From Mesorhizobium_G sp049840935 (GTDB lineage Bacteria > Pseudomonadota > Alphaproteobacteria > Rhizobiales > Rhizobiaceae), in the NCBI GenBank assembly GCA_049840935.1, contig JASGJA010000015.1:1-64000 (forward strand): a stretch of 64,000 nucleotides of DNA, in the 5' to 3' direction. The notes below the pieces were generated by a model. It made no database searches and was not told the origin of the DNA. It saw only the letters and a list, made by a program, of their open reading frames with translations. Position 1 is the first letter of the stretch; every line of letters starts with the position of its first letter. The position numbers and the translations under genes were made by a program. Below, piece by piece: positions 54,651 through 63,173 of this stretch.

Positions 54651-55739
54651 ATGGCCGAACTTCAGAATTTCGACACTGAAATTGAAAAGACCAAGCGCGT
54701 TGTCGAGGAGATGCGCACGAAGATCGACCAGTCCTCAACAATGCTGGACAAGCTTGCGCGCTCGGACGCCAAGATCGGCAATGCAGATTTCGATATCGAG
54801 AATGCCCGCATCGAGGATGTGCTGAAGCAACAGAAGGTGATGGAGAGCAACATCGCCGACCTGATTATCGGGCTCGAAGACGCGACCAATGTTTTCGGCA
54901 CCGAGTTCGAGAGCATGAAGAATTACACGACGTGGGAAAGCATCGTCGGTATATTCTCCGCGTCCTCCAAGCAGCGGATGAGAACCGAGCGCGTGCGCAA
55001 CATGTCGCTGGCGGGAAATTTGCAGGAACTGCTTGCGAAGTCGGACACGATTGTCGGCATTCTGAAAGGCCAGAAGCAAATTCTCGACCAGCGCTACAAG
55101 ACCTCCGAGACTTCGCTGGCTCAGGTTATCGAGCGCCGCAAGGTGACGATGGCGGAACTGGAAGCCGTGCAGAAGCGGATCATGGAACTGAACCCGCTGC
55201 TGCTGGACATCGAAAACAAAATTGCAGCCTCCACCAACCAAAAGGAGCGCACCCAGCTTGAGGGCGAGCGCTCGAAGCTGGCGACTGAGTATAATGAGAA
55301 GCAGGCCAAAGAACAGGAACTGCTTGCGGCGAGCCAGACACTGGAGCGCTACACCTCCATGTTCCAGACCTTCGTAGACTCGCTGAACAACCAGATCGCG
55401 GCGCAGAACACGCTGATCAACAAACTCACCATCGACACCGAACAGCGCATCGTTCTTTACAAGGCGCTAGAAGATTCGTTGAAGACAGCAGCGCAGCAGG
55501 ATGTCGCGCACAAGATCAACACGCTGGGCTCGCAGGTGGATAACACTGCGGAAGAAACGATGGCGGGCATCGGCGCAGCGGCACAGAAACACATCGGCGA
55601 CTTGCTGGAACTGCACGAAAAGAACATGGTCACCACCGCCGACATTCAGCGGCGCAAGAAGCTGGCTGACGATGCTTTCGCGCGGCGCTTCGATGAGGTT
55701 CTGCGCAAGCACAACACCGCCGATTACGTGCGCGCCTGA
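54651..55739 (+). CDS. Coiled-coil protein, first gene of the AAA+ operon
   Basis: 362 residues from ATG 54651 (CGAGGAGGGTGCGC). Long heptad coiled coil through most of the chain (SETSLAQVIERRKVTMAELEAVQKRI; EGERSKLATEYNEKQAKEQELLAASQTLERY). No TM or signal. The C-terminal third carries LELHEKNMVTTADIQRRKKLADDAFARRFDEVLRKHN. The shape, and an alternation reminiscent of TelA/toxic-anion-resistance proteins, is suggestive only. In a five-gene cluster with 9-, 12-, 4- and 12-bp gaps. Confidence 0.75.
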   Translation: MAELQNFDTEIEKTKRVVEEMRTKIDQSSTMLDKLARSDAKIGNADFDIENARIEDVLKQQKVMESNIADLIIGLEDATNVFGTEFESMKNYTTWESIVGIFSASSKQRMRTERVRNMSLAGNLQELLAKSDTIVGILKGQKQILDQRYKTSETSLAQVIERRKVTMAELEAVQKRIMELNPLLLDIENKIAASTNQKERTQLEGERSKLATEYNEKQAKEQELLAASQTLERYTSMFQTFVDSLNNQIAAQNTLINKLTIDTEQRIVLYKALEDSLKTAAQQDVAHKINTLGSQVDNTAEETMAGIGAAAQKHIGDLLELHEKNMVTTADIQRRKKLADDAFARRFDEVLRKHNTADYVRA

Positions 55740-55748
55740 ACCTGACGC

Positions 55749-56894
55749 ATGAAACCGGACAACGAACCCGCCGCGCAATATTTCGCGGCGATTTCGGCAG
55801 CACTCGCAGGGCTTGAGATATTCATGTCGGATGAGCGGTCTTCGCTCTACCGGCATGATCTCGTGACCAAGGTTGCCGCCGAATATATTGGCAAGCTGGA
55901 GCGCACATTCGATTGCTGGCGCAACCAGCTAGGCTTTCTCGAAAAGTTTCGCATTTCCCGTGCCGAAAGCGGCTTTCCGGTTTTCCAGCACGTGCTTGAA
56001 CTGGAGAACGACAGGCGACAGGCGGAGGAGCGGCTTTCAGCCATTCCGCAGGCCGACGAACTGCGTGCCGAAATGGCCGATTTCATTCTGCGCCATAAGG
56101 ATTTTCCGGCAGCGTTGCAGCGCACCATGGCCGAGCGGCTCTATCTGGAGGACGTGCGCAACGGCCAGATATTTGGGCCGTTCATGCTGGCGCAGACAGC
56201 CAAGGTTTCGGTCAATCCGAACAATGGACGACCATATTATCTGGTCCATTGGGCGAGTTTCGACGGCAGTGCCAATCTGCCGCTGATCTATATGGCGACG
56301 ATTGAGGACTCCTCCCCTGCCCTCGTCCGCCAACTTGTGACCAGCGACAACAAACTCAATGAGGAAGTGAAAATTCCTCTGCCGGTGGACGGACTGCTAA
56401 ACCCTGAACTTGCGCATCAGTTCGACGCGTTCACGGAGAAAAATTCAGCCTATACGCTCTCGCCCGCGACGATTGCGAACAATCTGGACAAGGATTTTCC
56501 CACACTGCACCCCAAGCAATTGCGCAGGCTGGTGCTTGGGCCGTTTTATTCGGCTGGCATTACGGAGAACAATTCGACCGTGGCCGAAGTGCTGTCGAAA
56601 GTGCGCAAGCCGGAGAATGCCTGGCTGCTGACCTGGACAGTGCAGGAGGTCTATTCAAAGGCCGAGCGCCCCGGCAAGCGCGGCCTCTGGTCGAGCGAGA
56701 AAGCGACGCAGGAATTTTACGTCAACACCGACGATCTGGAGGCCGCGCGGCAAGGCGTTTCGGCCTATGAGAAGCACGCGCTGGTTCCGCACGAGGCGTA
56801 TCAGGCGCTTTACGCGGCTGGTGAGGCGCAGAAGATTTTCGCCGAGTACAAAGTGCACATTCTGTCCAAGGGACAGGTGATTTCAGATGTTTAG
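55749..56894 (+). CDS. Conserved hypothetical protein, second gene of the AAA+ operon
   Basis: 381 residues, soluble, no signal. N-terminal half helical (ERSSLYRHDLVTKVAAEYIGKLERTFDCWRNQLG). Middle beta-rich with KVSVNPNNGRPYYLVHWASFDGSANLPLIYMATIEDSS. A conserved-looking HPKQLRRLVLGPFYSAG precedes a C-terminal region repeating the charged motif with KRGLWSSEKATQEFYV. I do not recognise the family. Starts 9 bp after the coiled-coil gene. Confidence 0.7.
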   Translation: MKPDNEPAAQYFAAISAALAGLEIFMSDERSSLYRHDLVTKVAAEYIGKLERTFDCWRNQLGFLEKFRISRAESGFPVFQHVLELENDRRQAEERLSAIPQADELRAEMADFILRHKDFPAALQRTMAERLYLEDVRNGQIFGPFMLAQTAKVSVNPNNGRPYYLVHWASFDGSANLPLIYMATIEDSSPALVRQLVTSDNKLNEEVKIPLPVDGLLNPELAHQFDAFTEKNSAYTLSPATIANNLDKDFPTLHPKQLRRLVLGPFYSAGITENNSTVAEVLSKVRKPENAWLLTWTVQEVYSKAERPGKRGLWSSEKATQEFYVNTDDLEAARQGVSAYEKHALVPHEAYQALYAAGEAQKIFAEYKVHILSKGQVISDV

Positions 56895-56906
56895 AGCGAG
56901 GACCAG

Positions 56907-58814
56907 ATGGACACCGGCCTGACGACGATACCCGAAGCGGATATTGAAAAGCATGTGCCAACCGCGCAGAGCTTCATCACCCGTATCGTGGTGCTGGAAC
57001 AATCAAACGGGCAATCGGGAACCGCGCTGGCGGGAACAAACAGGCGCTTTGTCTCGACGGTTTCGACCGGATCGGTCGGGCGGTCGCGCGAAGTGGAGCT
57101 GACCAAGACCGTCGCAGCGGTGCGTCCCGGCGACCAGCTTTTGGACATTGCGCAACACACCCTGCTCTATCGCGCGCGGCGCGGCATCGCGATTGCATTG
57201 GCGGTTTCTGATGCCTATGCGCGCGCCACCGATCTGGAATCATTGCAAGCCAAGAACGCGCGCACGCCGCTGGAAGGAGAAGATTCCAGCCGTTTTCATA
57301 AATTGCTGTCGGCTTCGGCCTACGTCGCGGCGTTCACCTTCGCGTCCTACCTGTTGCAACTGATTGATAGTGACGGCGAGTCTCCCAACGACATTGCCGA
57401 GCCGCAGTTCAATTTCGACACGCCGCAAGATGCGGTAAAGTCGCTTGTCGCCGGGCTGGATGGCGCGATTTCAGGTTCGCAGGACGACGCAGCGTTAACG
57501 ACCCGCGCCCGCGCTTTCGCCCGCGTTGCGATGGAAGGATTGCTTTCGCGCAAGAGCCGCTTCGATGGGCTCGGCGCATTTGAAGACGCGCATATCCGCA
57601 TCGAGAAGGACAACTTCAATATTGACGGTTTTGACGTTGCGCCGGGCAAGAAGTCGAAGCCGCTCGAAATGACCTTCAAGAAACCGGAAGAGGTCGTCGG
57701 CAATCACATCGCGAAATATCAGTCTCTGAAGCTGGCCAAGATGCTGATGGCCTATGATTTCGACCGGCAGATGAACCCGTTCGTGGAACTGGGCGGCTTC
57801 CTATTTACCTTCATCGGTGACGGCGCGCCGGGCACCGGCAAGACCACATTGATCCAGATGATCGCGGGGATGGTCAGCGGATACTGTCAGGTTGCCGGCT
57901 ACCCGTTCCACTACGAGAATTTCGGCGTGGACCAGATCTCATCCTATCAGGGCAAATCCGGCCAGAACTGCAAAGCGTTCATCGACAATGTGCTGAACCC
58001 GCGCGCGATAGGGTTCGGCACGGTTGACGATATCGATCAGGTCGCAGCGAAGCGCTCCGATGACAGGGCATCTGCCGGGCAGCACGAAATCACCGGCGTT
58101 TTGATGAATGCATTTTCGGGCACAAACACAGTCATTCGCGGCAATTGCTCGTTTGGTATGTTTTCCAACTATCCGGAAAATGTGGACGACGCGCTGCGGC
58201 AACGTGCGGGTGCGAGGTGGCTGGTTGATGGGCCGCAGAGCGAGGCAGACTACATCGACATTTTCGTGCTGCTGGCGGGAAAGAACCACAAAATCCCGCT
58301 AGGCAAGCATGAGCTTTACGCGGCGCAGGAGATCAAGCGCGCTGTGGACACGGCCTATGAAAGTCACTCCAAGCCGCATGAGGATGGGCTCGTCAATGTC
58401 TACGAGCGCTTCATCAAGGACCATGGCCAGCCAAAGACGATGGCCGATGTGGGCGCCTATCTGCACATGATCAAGGAGGCCGAGCCGCGCTTTACCGGCC
58501 GCGCGATCAAGAACGTCACCGACGCCATCAAGATGCGTGCGATGGACATTGAGCTTCCCGACGAATGGTTCGAGAAACCCGAAGCATTCATGCGCAAATC
58601 CTATGACGAAAAGAAAGCGATGATCGAGGAACTGCGCGGGCCGTTCGACATGGAAATGATCATGCAGGAAATCAACCGCTACGCCGACAGCGAATTCCGG
58701 TATTCCGACCGGGCGGATGATTCCGCTGTCGAAAAAATGCTGCGCGATGCCCGACTGCGCGAAAGAGCCGCGCGGGAGATGGAGGAATTGAAGAAGAAAG
58801 GACTGTGGGGCTAG
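56907..58814 (+). CDS. Divergent AAA+ ATPase, third gene of the operon
   Basis: 635 residues. N-terminal ~300 residues are non-catalytic. Then Walker A GDGAPGTGKTTL (304-315), the motif GFGTVDDIDQVAAKRSDD (369-386) in the Walker B position with DD replacing the usual DE, a polar sensor NYP (FSNYPENVDDALRQRAGAR) with candidate arginine finger, and a lid-like helical tail. Classic AAA+ ATPases use Asp-Glu; Asp-Asp is rare but may still bind Mg-ATP. The C-terminal heptads (LRERAAREMEELKKKGLW) could contact the coiled-coil neighbour. Likely motor of the operon's complex. Confidence 0.8.
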   Translation: MDTGLTTIPEADIEKHVPTAQSFITRIVVLEQSNGQSGTALAGTNRRFVSTVSTGSVGRSREVELTKTVAAVRPGDQLLDIAQHTLLYRARRGIAIALAVSDAYARATDLESLQAKNARTPLEGEDSSRFHKLLSASAYVAAFTFASYLLQLIDSDGESPNDIAEPQFNFDTPQDAVKSLVAGLDGAISGSQDDAALTTRARAFARVAMEGLLSRKSRFDGLGAFEDAHIRIEKDNFNIDGFDVAPGKKSKPLEMTFKKPEEVVGNHIAKYQSLKLAKMLMAYDFDRQMNPFVELGGFLFTFIGDGAPGTGKTTLIQMIAGMVSGYCQVAGYPFHYENFGVDQISSYQGKSGQNCKAFIDNVLNPRAIGFGTVDDIDQVAAKRSDDRASAGQHEITGVLMNAFSGTNTVIRGNCSFGMFSNYPENVDDALRQRAGARWLVDGPQSEADYIDIFVLLAGKNHKIPLGKHELYAAQEIKRAVDTAYESHSKPHEDGLVNVYERFIKDHGQPKTMADVGAYLHMIKEAEPRFTGRAIKNVTDAIKMRAMDIELPDEWFEKPEAFMRKSYDEKKAMIEELRGPFDMEMIMQEINRYADSEFRYSDRADDSAVEKMLRDARLRERAAREMEELKKKGLWG

Positions 58815-58818
58815 CAGA

Positions 58819-60105
58819 ATGGACCTACTGCGCCGGAACGAACTGATCTATGGGCGGCTGTTGCCGGTTGAGGAGCCGCACCTTATCGAGCGCTATAACA
58901 AGGCGCTGAAAGCGTTTGGCCTGAAGCCAACGAAGCTTAAGAAATTCGAGATCGATCGCACTGGATTTTCGCCTCAAATAGCGAAGGAACTGGACGATCC
59001 GCTTTATCTCGATCCGAATGAAGTCAACCGGCGGTTCATCATTCTGACGCCGGAGCAGATTGATTTGCCAGTGGTGCATACGGCGTTCTCGAACACAGGT
59101 CAGCTTGTTTACGAGTTCATGTCGAAGAACAGTCGGGCGATAGATGCGCTGACCATCAAGGACGTGATCTACGGCGAGATAGAAGATTCCGTTGCGAAGG
59201 TGGAATCCATCGAGGATTTGCTATCGATCAATCAGGTGGAATTCCGGGTGCTCTCCGCCGAAGACGTTTTGGGAAAGGCTGCGGAACTCGGCAAGCTGGT
59301 GGACCGGCTGAAGCTCGAACCGAATGCGTGGCGCGACGACAACATGCTCAAGCGCATGGTCGAGCTTGCAAAAGTGACCGGCGACATTCGCGAAAACGCA
59401 CTGGTGCCGGATCAGGTGATTTTCCGGCACAATGCGTTTTGGACGAGCCATTTCGGCGGTCTCTACATCTTCATCGACAAGGACATGACCACCGTTATCG
59501 GCGACCCGACTGCGCCGGGTTTCAAGCGCTCGCGTCCGTGGCAGGTGAGTTACCTGTCGATTACCGACGCGGATCGTGTGTTTCGCTTTCTGGCAAGCAC
59601 GGGTCGGATCGAGTTGCCGCGCGCTTCGTGGGTCGAGCAATCCGGCTATCTCGAACACCGGGCAGAAATGGCGATCCGTGGGATTATTCGCGAGGTTGAG
59701 CCGGACCGTGATCTGACGGAGGCGAGCCTGGTATGGTATCAGACATGGATTCAATCCCATGCCGACATCATCAATCGCGAAGGCACGTTTCCGTTTTTGA
59801 ACGCGGCCAAGCGGGAAATCGCGCAATATGGGCAAATCCGGCTTGAAGACGTGCCGCCGCCGCTGCGGTTTCTGGTGGTGAGAGCAAAACCGGACCACCC
59901 TGATGCGTGGCTGACGAACCGACTGATTTCGGATTTCGTGCGCTTCGATTTCGTGTCGCGATATGTGTTCAATAAGCAGGGATTTTACAAGGACTACGAC
60001 TCTTTCACACCGCAATGGCGGGAGAATGTTGTCGTGACCCTGAAAAACTCATATCTGAAAGATAAGGCGGCTTTTCGCGAACACCTCTATGGCCTCGTCG
60101 ACTGA
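58819..60105 (+). CDS. DUF6638-type protein, fourth gene of the operon
   Basis: 428 residues. N-terminal MDLLRRNELIYGRLLPVEEPHLIERYNKALKAFGL is conserved with proteins I recall as DUF6638. The middle holds NAFWTSHFGGLYIFIDKDMTTVIGDPTAPGF, and the C terminus LISDFVRFDFVSRYVFNKQGFYKDYDSF. No TM or nucleotide motif. Starts 4 bp after the AAA+ gene. It always travels with such ATPases in the neighbourhoods I remember, but I cannot check. Confidence 0.65.
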   Translation: MDLLRRNELIYGRLLPVEEPHLIERYNKALKAFGLKPTKLKKFEIDRTGFSPQIAKELDDPLYLDPNEVNRRFIILTPEQIDLPVVHTAFSNTGQLVYEFMSKNSRAIDALTIKDVIYGEIEDSVAKVESIEDLLSINQVEFRVLSAEDVLGKAAELGKLVDRLKLEPNAWRDDNMLKRMVELAKVTGDIRENALVPDQVIFRHNAFWTSHFGGLYIFIDKDMTTVIGDPTAPGFKRSRPWQVSYLSITDADRVFRFLASTGRIELPRASWVEQSGYLEHRAEMAIRGIIREVEPDRDLTEASLVWYQTWIQSHADIINREGTFPFLNAAKREIAQYGQIRLEDVPPPLRFLVVRAKPDHPDAWLTNRLISDFVRFDFVSRYVFNKQGFYKDYDSFTPQWRENVVVTLKNSYLKDKAAFREHLYGLVD

Positions 60106-60117
60106 AGGAAGGGACTT

Positions 60118-61275
60118 ATGCTCGATCCGATTGTTGCTTTCTTCGTACGTGTGTTCGGCTGGATCGGCAAAGGCATTGGCCTTTTGATTGGCGTGATCCT
60201 GTGGCCCTTCATGTGGCTGGCAAGCTGGTATGCCAAGCGCAACCTGCTTCTGCGGGGCATAGTTGGTCTGGCGCTGGTGGCGCTCGTCGCTTTCTACGGA
60301 TATTTCATCTGGCAGACGCAGATCTGGACGAACTTCAACCCTGATTACCCCGACGCGCGCGTCAAGGAAGATTCAAGCAAGACGCTTGCGGGCGCAGCTA
60401 CCAACGCCGACGCTTCGGCCGCATTGTCGGCCGTAGAAGGCGGCTCCGCGACGGCGCAACCCGCACAGTCTTGCCAACGATCAGCTATTGTGGACGTCAC
60501 CACCGATCTGATTGACTTCAACGTCAATCAGAATGCGTGGATACCTTCCATGCTGGCCTCGAAATTGGGCTTTTTCGGCATTCCGTGGAAGAACACCCCA
60601 TTTCTCGACAATAAGGCGGCATTCCAGACGGGAATTAATCAGGCGATCCGGCGCACAACGATCGAACTGGTGGACACGCTTGGACGCGTGCGTGGCACGT
60701 CGCAAATCGATCAGGGCCTCCAGAGTGCCCGTGAGAACATGAACTGGGGTGAGACAGTTTGGTATGTCGGCAGCAACGGTTTGACGCGTCCCACGCCGGG
60801 TGCTTACCGAGCCGCGCTTAAAACCTTGCAGGAGTTCAACGACCGCCTCGGTCAATGCAACGCGACATTCGATGCGCGCGCTGACAACCTGATGGTATTT
60901 CTCGACAGAATATCAGGCGATATTGGTTCGACCTCCGATATTCTCCGTGCGCAGATTCAGGCATCCGACGCCGGATGGCTCGACCCGCGGGCAGATGACC
61001 GCTTCTGGTTCGCATATGGACAGCTTTACGCTTATTATGGCCTGCTGAAAGCGACCCACGTCGATTTCAACGCGGTTATAAATGATCGCAACCTTCGTCA
61101 AATCTGGGACAATACCGAAAGCCAATTGCGCTTTGCATTGGATATGCAGCCGTGGATCATTTCGAACGGAAGTGAATCCTCATTCATATTCCCGTCTCAT
61201 CTGGCCACATTAGGTTTCAACCTGCTTCGTGTGCGTTCGCAACTTGTGGAGATAAGGGGCATTCTCGACAGGTAA
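60118..61275 (+). CDS. DUF2333-type membrane-anchored protein, last gene of the operon
   Basis: 385 residues, start ATG 60118 with GAAGGAAGGGACT. An N-terminal hydrophobic stretch and a clear TM helix (GIVGLALVALVAFYGYFIW, ~45-65) precede a ~300-residue extracytoplasmic or soluble domain. DUF2333 (COG5345) signatures: CQRSAIVDVTTDLIDFNVNQNAW, LDNKAAFQTGINQAIRRTTIELVDTLGRVRGTSQID, and the C-terminal SHLATLGFNLLRVRSQLVEIRGILDR. It supplies the membrane anchor of the cluster. A terminator ends the operon. Confidence 0.8.
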   Translation: MLDPIVAFFVRVFGWIGKGIGLLIGVILWPFMWLASWYAKRNLLLRGIVGLALVALVAFYGYFIWQTQIWTNFNPDYPDARVKEDSSKTLAGAATNADASAALSAVEGGSATAQPAQSCQRSAIVDVTTDLIDFNVNQNAWIPSMLASKLGFFGIPWKNTPFLDNKAAFQTGINQAIRRTTIELVDTLGRVRGTSQIDQGLQSARENMNWGETVWYVGSNGLTRPTPGAYRAALKTLQEFNDRLGQCNATFDARADNLMVFLDRISGDIGSTSDILRAQIQASDAGWLDPRADDRFWFAYGQLYAYYGLLKATHVDFNAVINDRNLRQIWDNTESQLRFALDMQPWIISNGSESSFIFPSHLATLGFNLLRVRSQLVEIRGILDR

Positions 61276-61316
61276 GTTCCGAAGTCGGAATCCAGCCAAT
61301 TGACGACTGTTTTACG

Positions 61317-61340
61317 ACAGCCCGCAAAATCGGGCTGTTG
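61317..61340 (+). terminator. Terminator of the AAA+ operon
   Basis: acagcccg-caaaat-cgggctgt, a perfect 8-bp stem with a following ttgcgtct, ends the DUF2333 gene and separates it from fhs. Confidence 0.72.
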
Positions 61341-61394
61341 CGTCTATGCGAGATAAAAAATCGGAGGCGCAATGCGCCCCACGGGAGGAACGGA

Positions 61395-63074
61395 ATGGCC
61401 GAATATAAATCCGACATCGAGATTGCGCGCGCGGCAAAAAAGAAGCCGATTCAGGAGATCGGCGCGAAGCTCGGCATCCCAAGCGAACATTTGCTGCCTT
61501 ACGGTCACGACAAGGCAAAGGTCTCGGCGGAATTCATCGCCTCGAAACAGGGCGGCAAGGATGGCACGCTGATCCTCGTGACGGCCATCAACCCCACTCC
61601 CGCAGGCGAAGGCAAGACGACGACGACGGTGGGTCTGGGCGACGGGCTGAACCGGATCGGCAAAAAGGCTGTGATCTGCATTCGTGAAGCCTCGCTTGGC
61701 CCGAACTTCGGCGTGAAGGGCGGCGCGGCAGGCGGCGGCTATGCGCAGATCGTGCCGATGGAGGACATGAACCTCCACTTTACCGGCGATTTTCACGCAA
61801 TAACGACGGCGCATAATCTGCTGTCCGCGCTGATCGACAACCATATCTACTGGGGCAACGAACTCGGCATCGATACGCGCCGCGTGGTGTGGCGGCGTGT
61901 CATGGACATGAACGACCGCGCGCTGCGCGAGATCATTTGTTCGCTGGGTGGGGTAGCGAACGGTTATCCCCGCGAGGCGGGATTCGACATCACCGTGGCG
62001 TCTGAGGTGATGGCAATCCTGTGCCTGTCGCGCGACCTGAAGGATTTGCAGAAGCGGCTTGGTGACATCATCGTTGCATATCGCCGTGACAAGTCACCTG
62101 TCTATGCGCGCGACCTGAAAGCCGATGGCGCAATGGCGGTGCTGCTGAAAGACGCCATGCAGCCAAACCTCGTGCAGACGCTGGAGAACAATCCGGCCTT
62201 TGTGCATGGCGGGCCGTTCGCCAATATTGCGCATGGCTGCAACTCGGTGGTTGCGACAACCACGGCTCTAAAGCTTGGCGACTATGTGGTGACGGAGGCG
62301 GGTTTTGGCGCTGATCTGGGCGCTGAAAAATTCTTCGACATCAAGTGCCGCAAGGCGGGACTGAAACCGGCAGCGGCGGTGATTGTCGCCACTGTGCGCG
62401 CCATGAAGATGAATGGCGGCGTTAAGAAGGAAGACCTCGGCGCAGAGAATGTCGAGGCCGTGAAAAAGGGCTGCGCCAATCTCGGCAGGCATATCGAGAA
62501 TGTGAAACAGTTCGGCGTTCCGGCGGTCGTTGCCATCAACCACTTTGTTTCCGATACGGATGCCGAAATTCAGGCGATGAAGGATTACGTAGCGTCGCTC
62601 GGGGCTGAGGCGATCCTCTGCAAACACTGGGCGCAAGGCTCTGCAGGCATTGAAGAACTCGCGCATAAGGTCGTGGAGCTTGCTGAGAGCGGAGCATCGC
62701 AGTTTTCGCCACTCTATGCGGACGACATGCGCCTGTTCGAGAAAATGAACACAATCGTGAAGCGCATCTATCGCGGTTCCGAAGCGATTGCGGACAAGGC
62801 CGTGCGGGATCAATTGTCCGCGTGGGAAGCGGCAGGGTATGGAAATCTGCCGGTCTGCATGGCGAAGACGCAGTATTCCTTCTCGACCGATCCGAACCTG
62901 CGCGGCGCACCGACCGGCCATGTCGTGCCCGTGCGCGAAGTGAGGCTGTCGGCGGGCGCTGGTTTCGTGGTGGCGATCTGCGGGGAGATCATGACCATGC
63001 CCGGCCTGCCGAAATCACCCTCCAGCGAGCGCATATTCCTGAACGAGCAAGGCCAGATCGAAGGACTGTTCTAA
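61395..63074 (+). CDS. fhs: Formate-tetrahydrofolate ligase
   Basis: 559 residues, ATG at 61395 after GGGAGGAACGG. ATP-binding loop NPTPAGEGKTTTTVGLGDGLNRIGKKA, folate-site FGVKGGAAGGGYAQIVPMEDMNLHFTGDFHAI and C-terminal PGLPKSPSSERIF typical of FTHFS. It makes 10-formyl-THF from formate, THF and ATP, feeding purine synthesis. A longer in-frame start is excluded by the ribosome site. The 5' region carries the hairpin ggcgcaatgcgcc but no recognisable riboswitch. Confidence 0.97.
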   Translation: MAEYKSDIEIARAAKKKPIQEIGAKLGIPSEHLLPYGHDKAKVSAEFIASKQGGKDGTLILVTAINPTPAGEGKTTTTVGLGDGLNRIGKKAVICIREASLGPNFGVKGGAAGGGYAQIVPMEDMNLHFTGDFHAITTAHNLLSALIDNHIYWGNELGIDTRRVVWRRVMDMNDRALREIICSLGGVANGYPREAGFDITVASEVMAILCLSRDLKDLQKRLGDIIVAYRRDKSPVYARDLKADGAMAVLLKDAMQPNLVQTLENNPAFVHGGPFANIAHGCNSVVATTTALKLGDYVVTEAGFGADLGAEKFFDIKCRKAGLKPAAAVIVATVRAMKMNGGVKKEDLGAENVEAVKKGCANLGRHIENVKQFGVPAVVAINHFVSDTDAEIQAMKDYVASLGAEAILCKHWAQGSAGIEELAHKVVELAESGASQFSPLYADDMRLFEKMNTIVKRIYRGSEAIADKAVRDQLSAWEAAGYGNLPVCMAKTQYSFSTDPNLRGAPTGHVVPVREVRLSAGAGFVVAICGEIMTMPGLPKSPSSERIFLNEQGQIEGLF

Positions 63075-63173
63075 GCTCGGCACCCTAGTCTCTGGATCGA
63101 CGGAAAGGCGGCGATTGGTGCTGCCAACGGCACTGGCATAACGCAATGGTGCAGCCGCACGAGGAGACGCGCC

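Noticed and set aside
61276..61394. Riboswitch upstream of fhs
   Set aside because: The region shows only a terminator hairpin and a short ggcgcaatgcgcc stem; no recognisable folate or other aptamer core.
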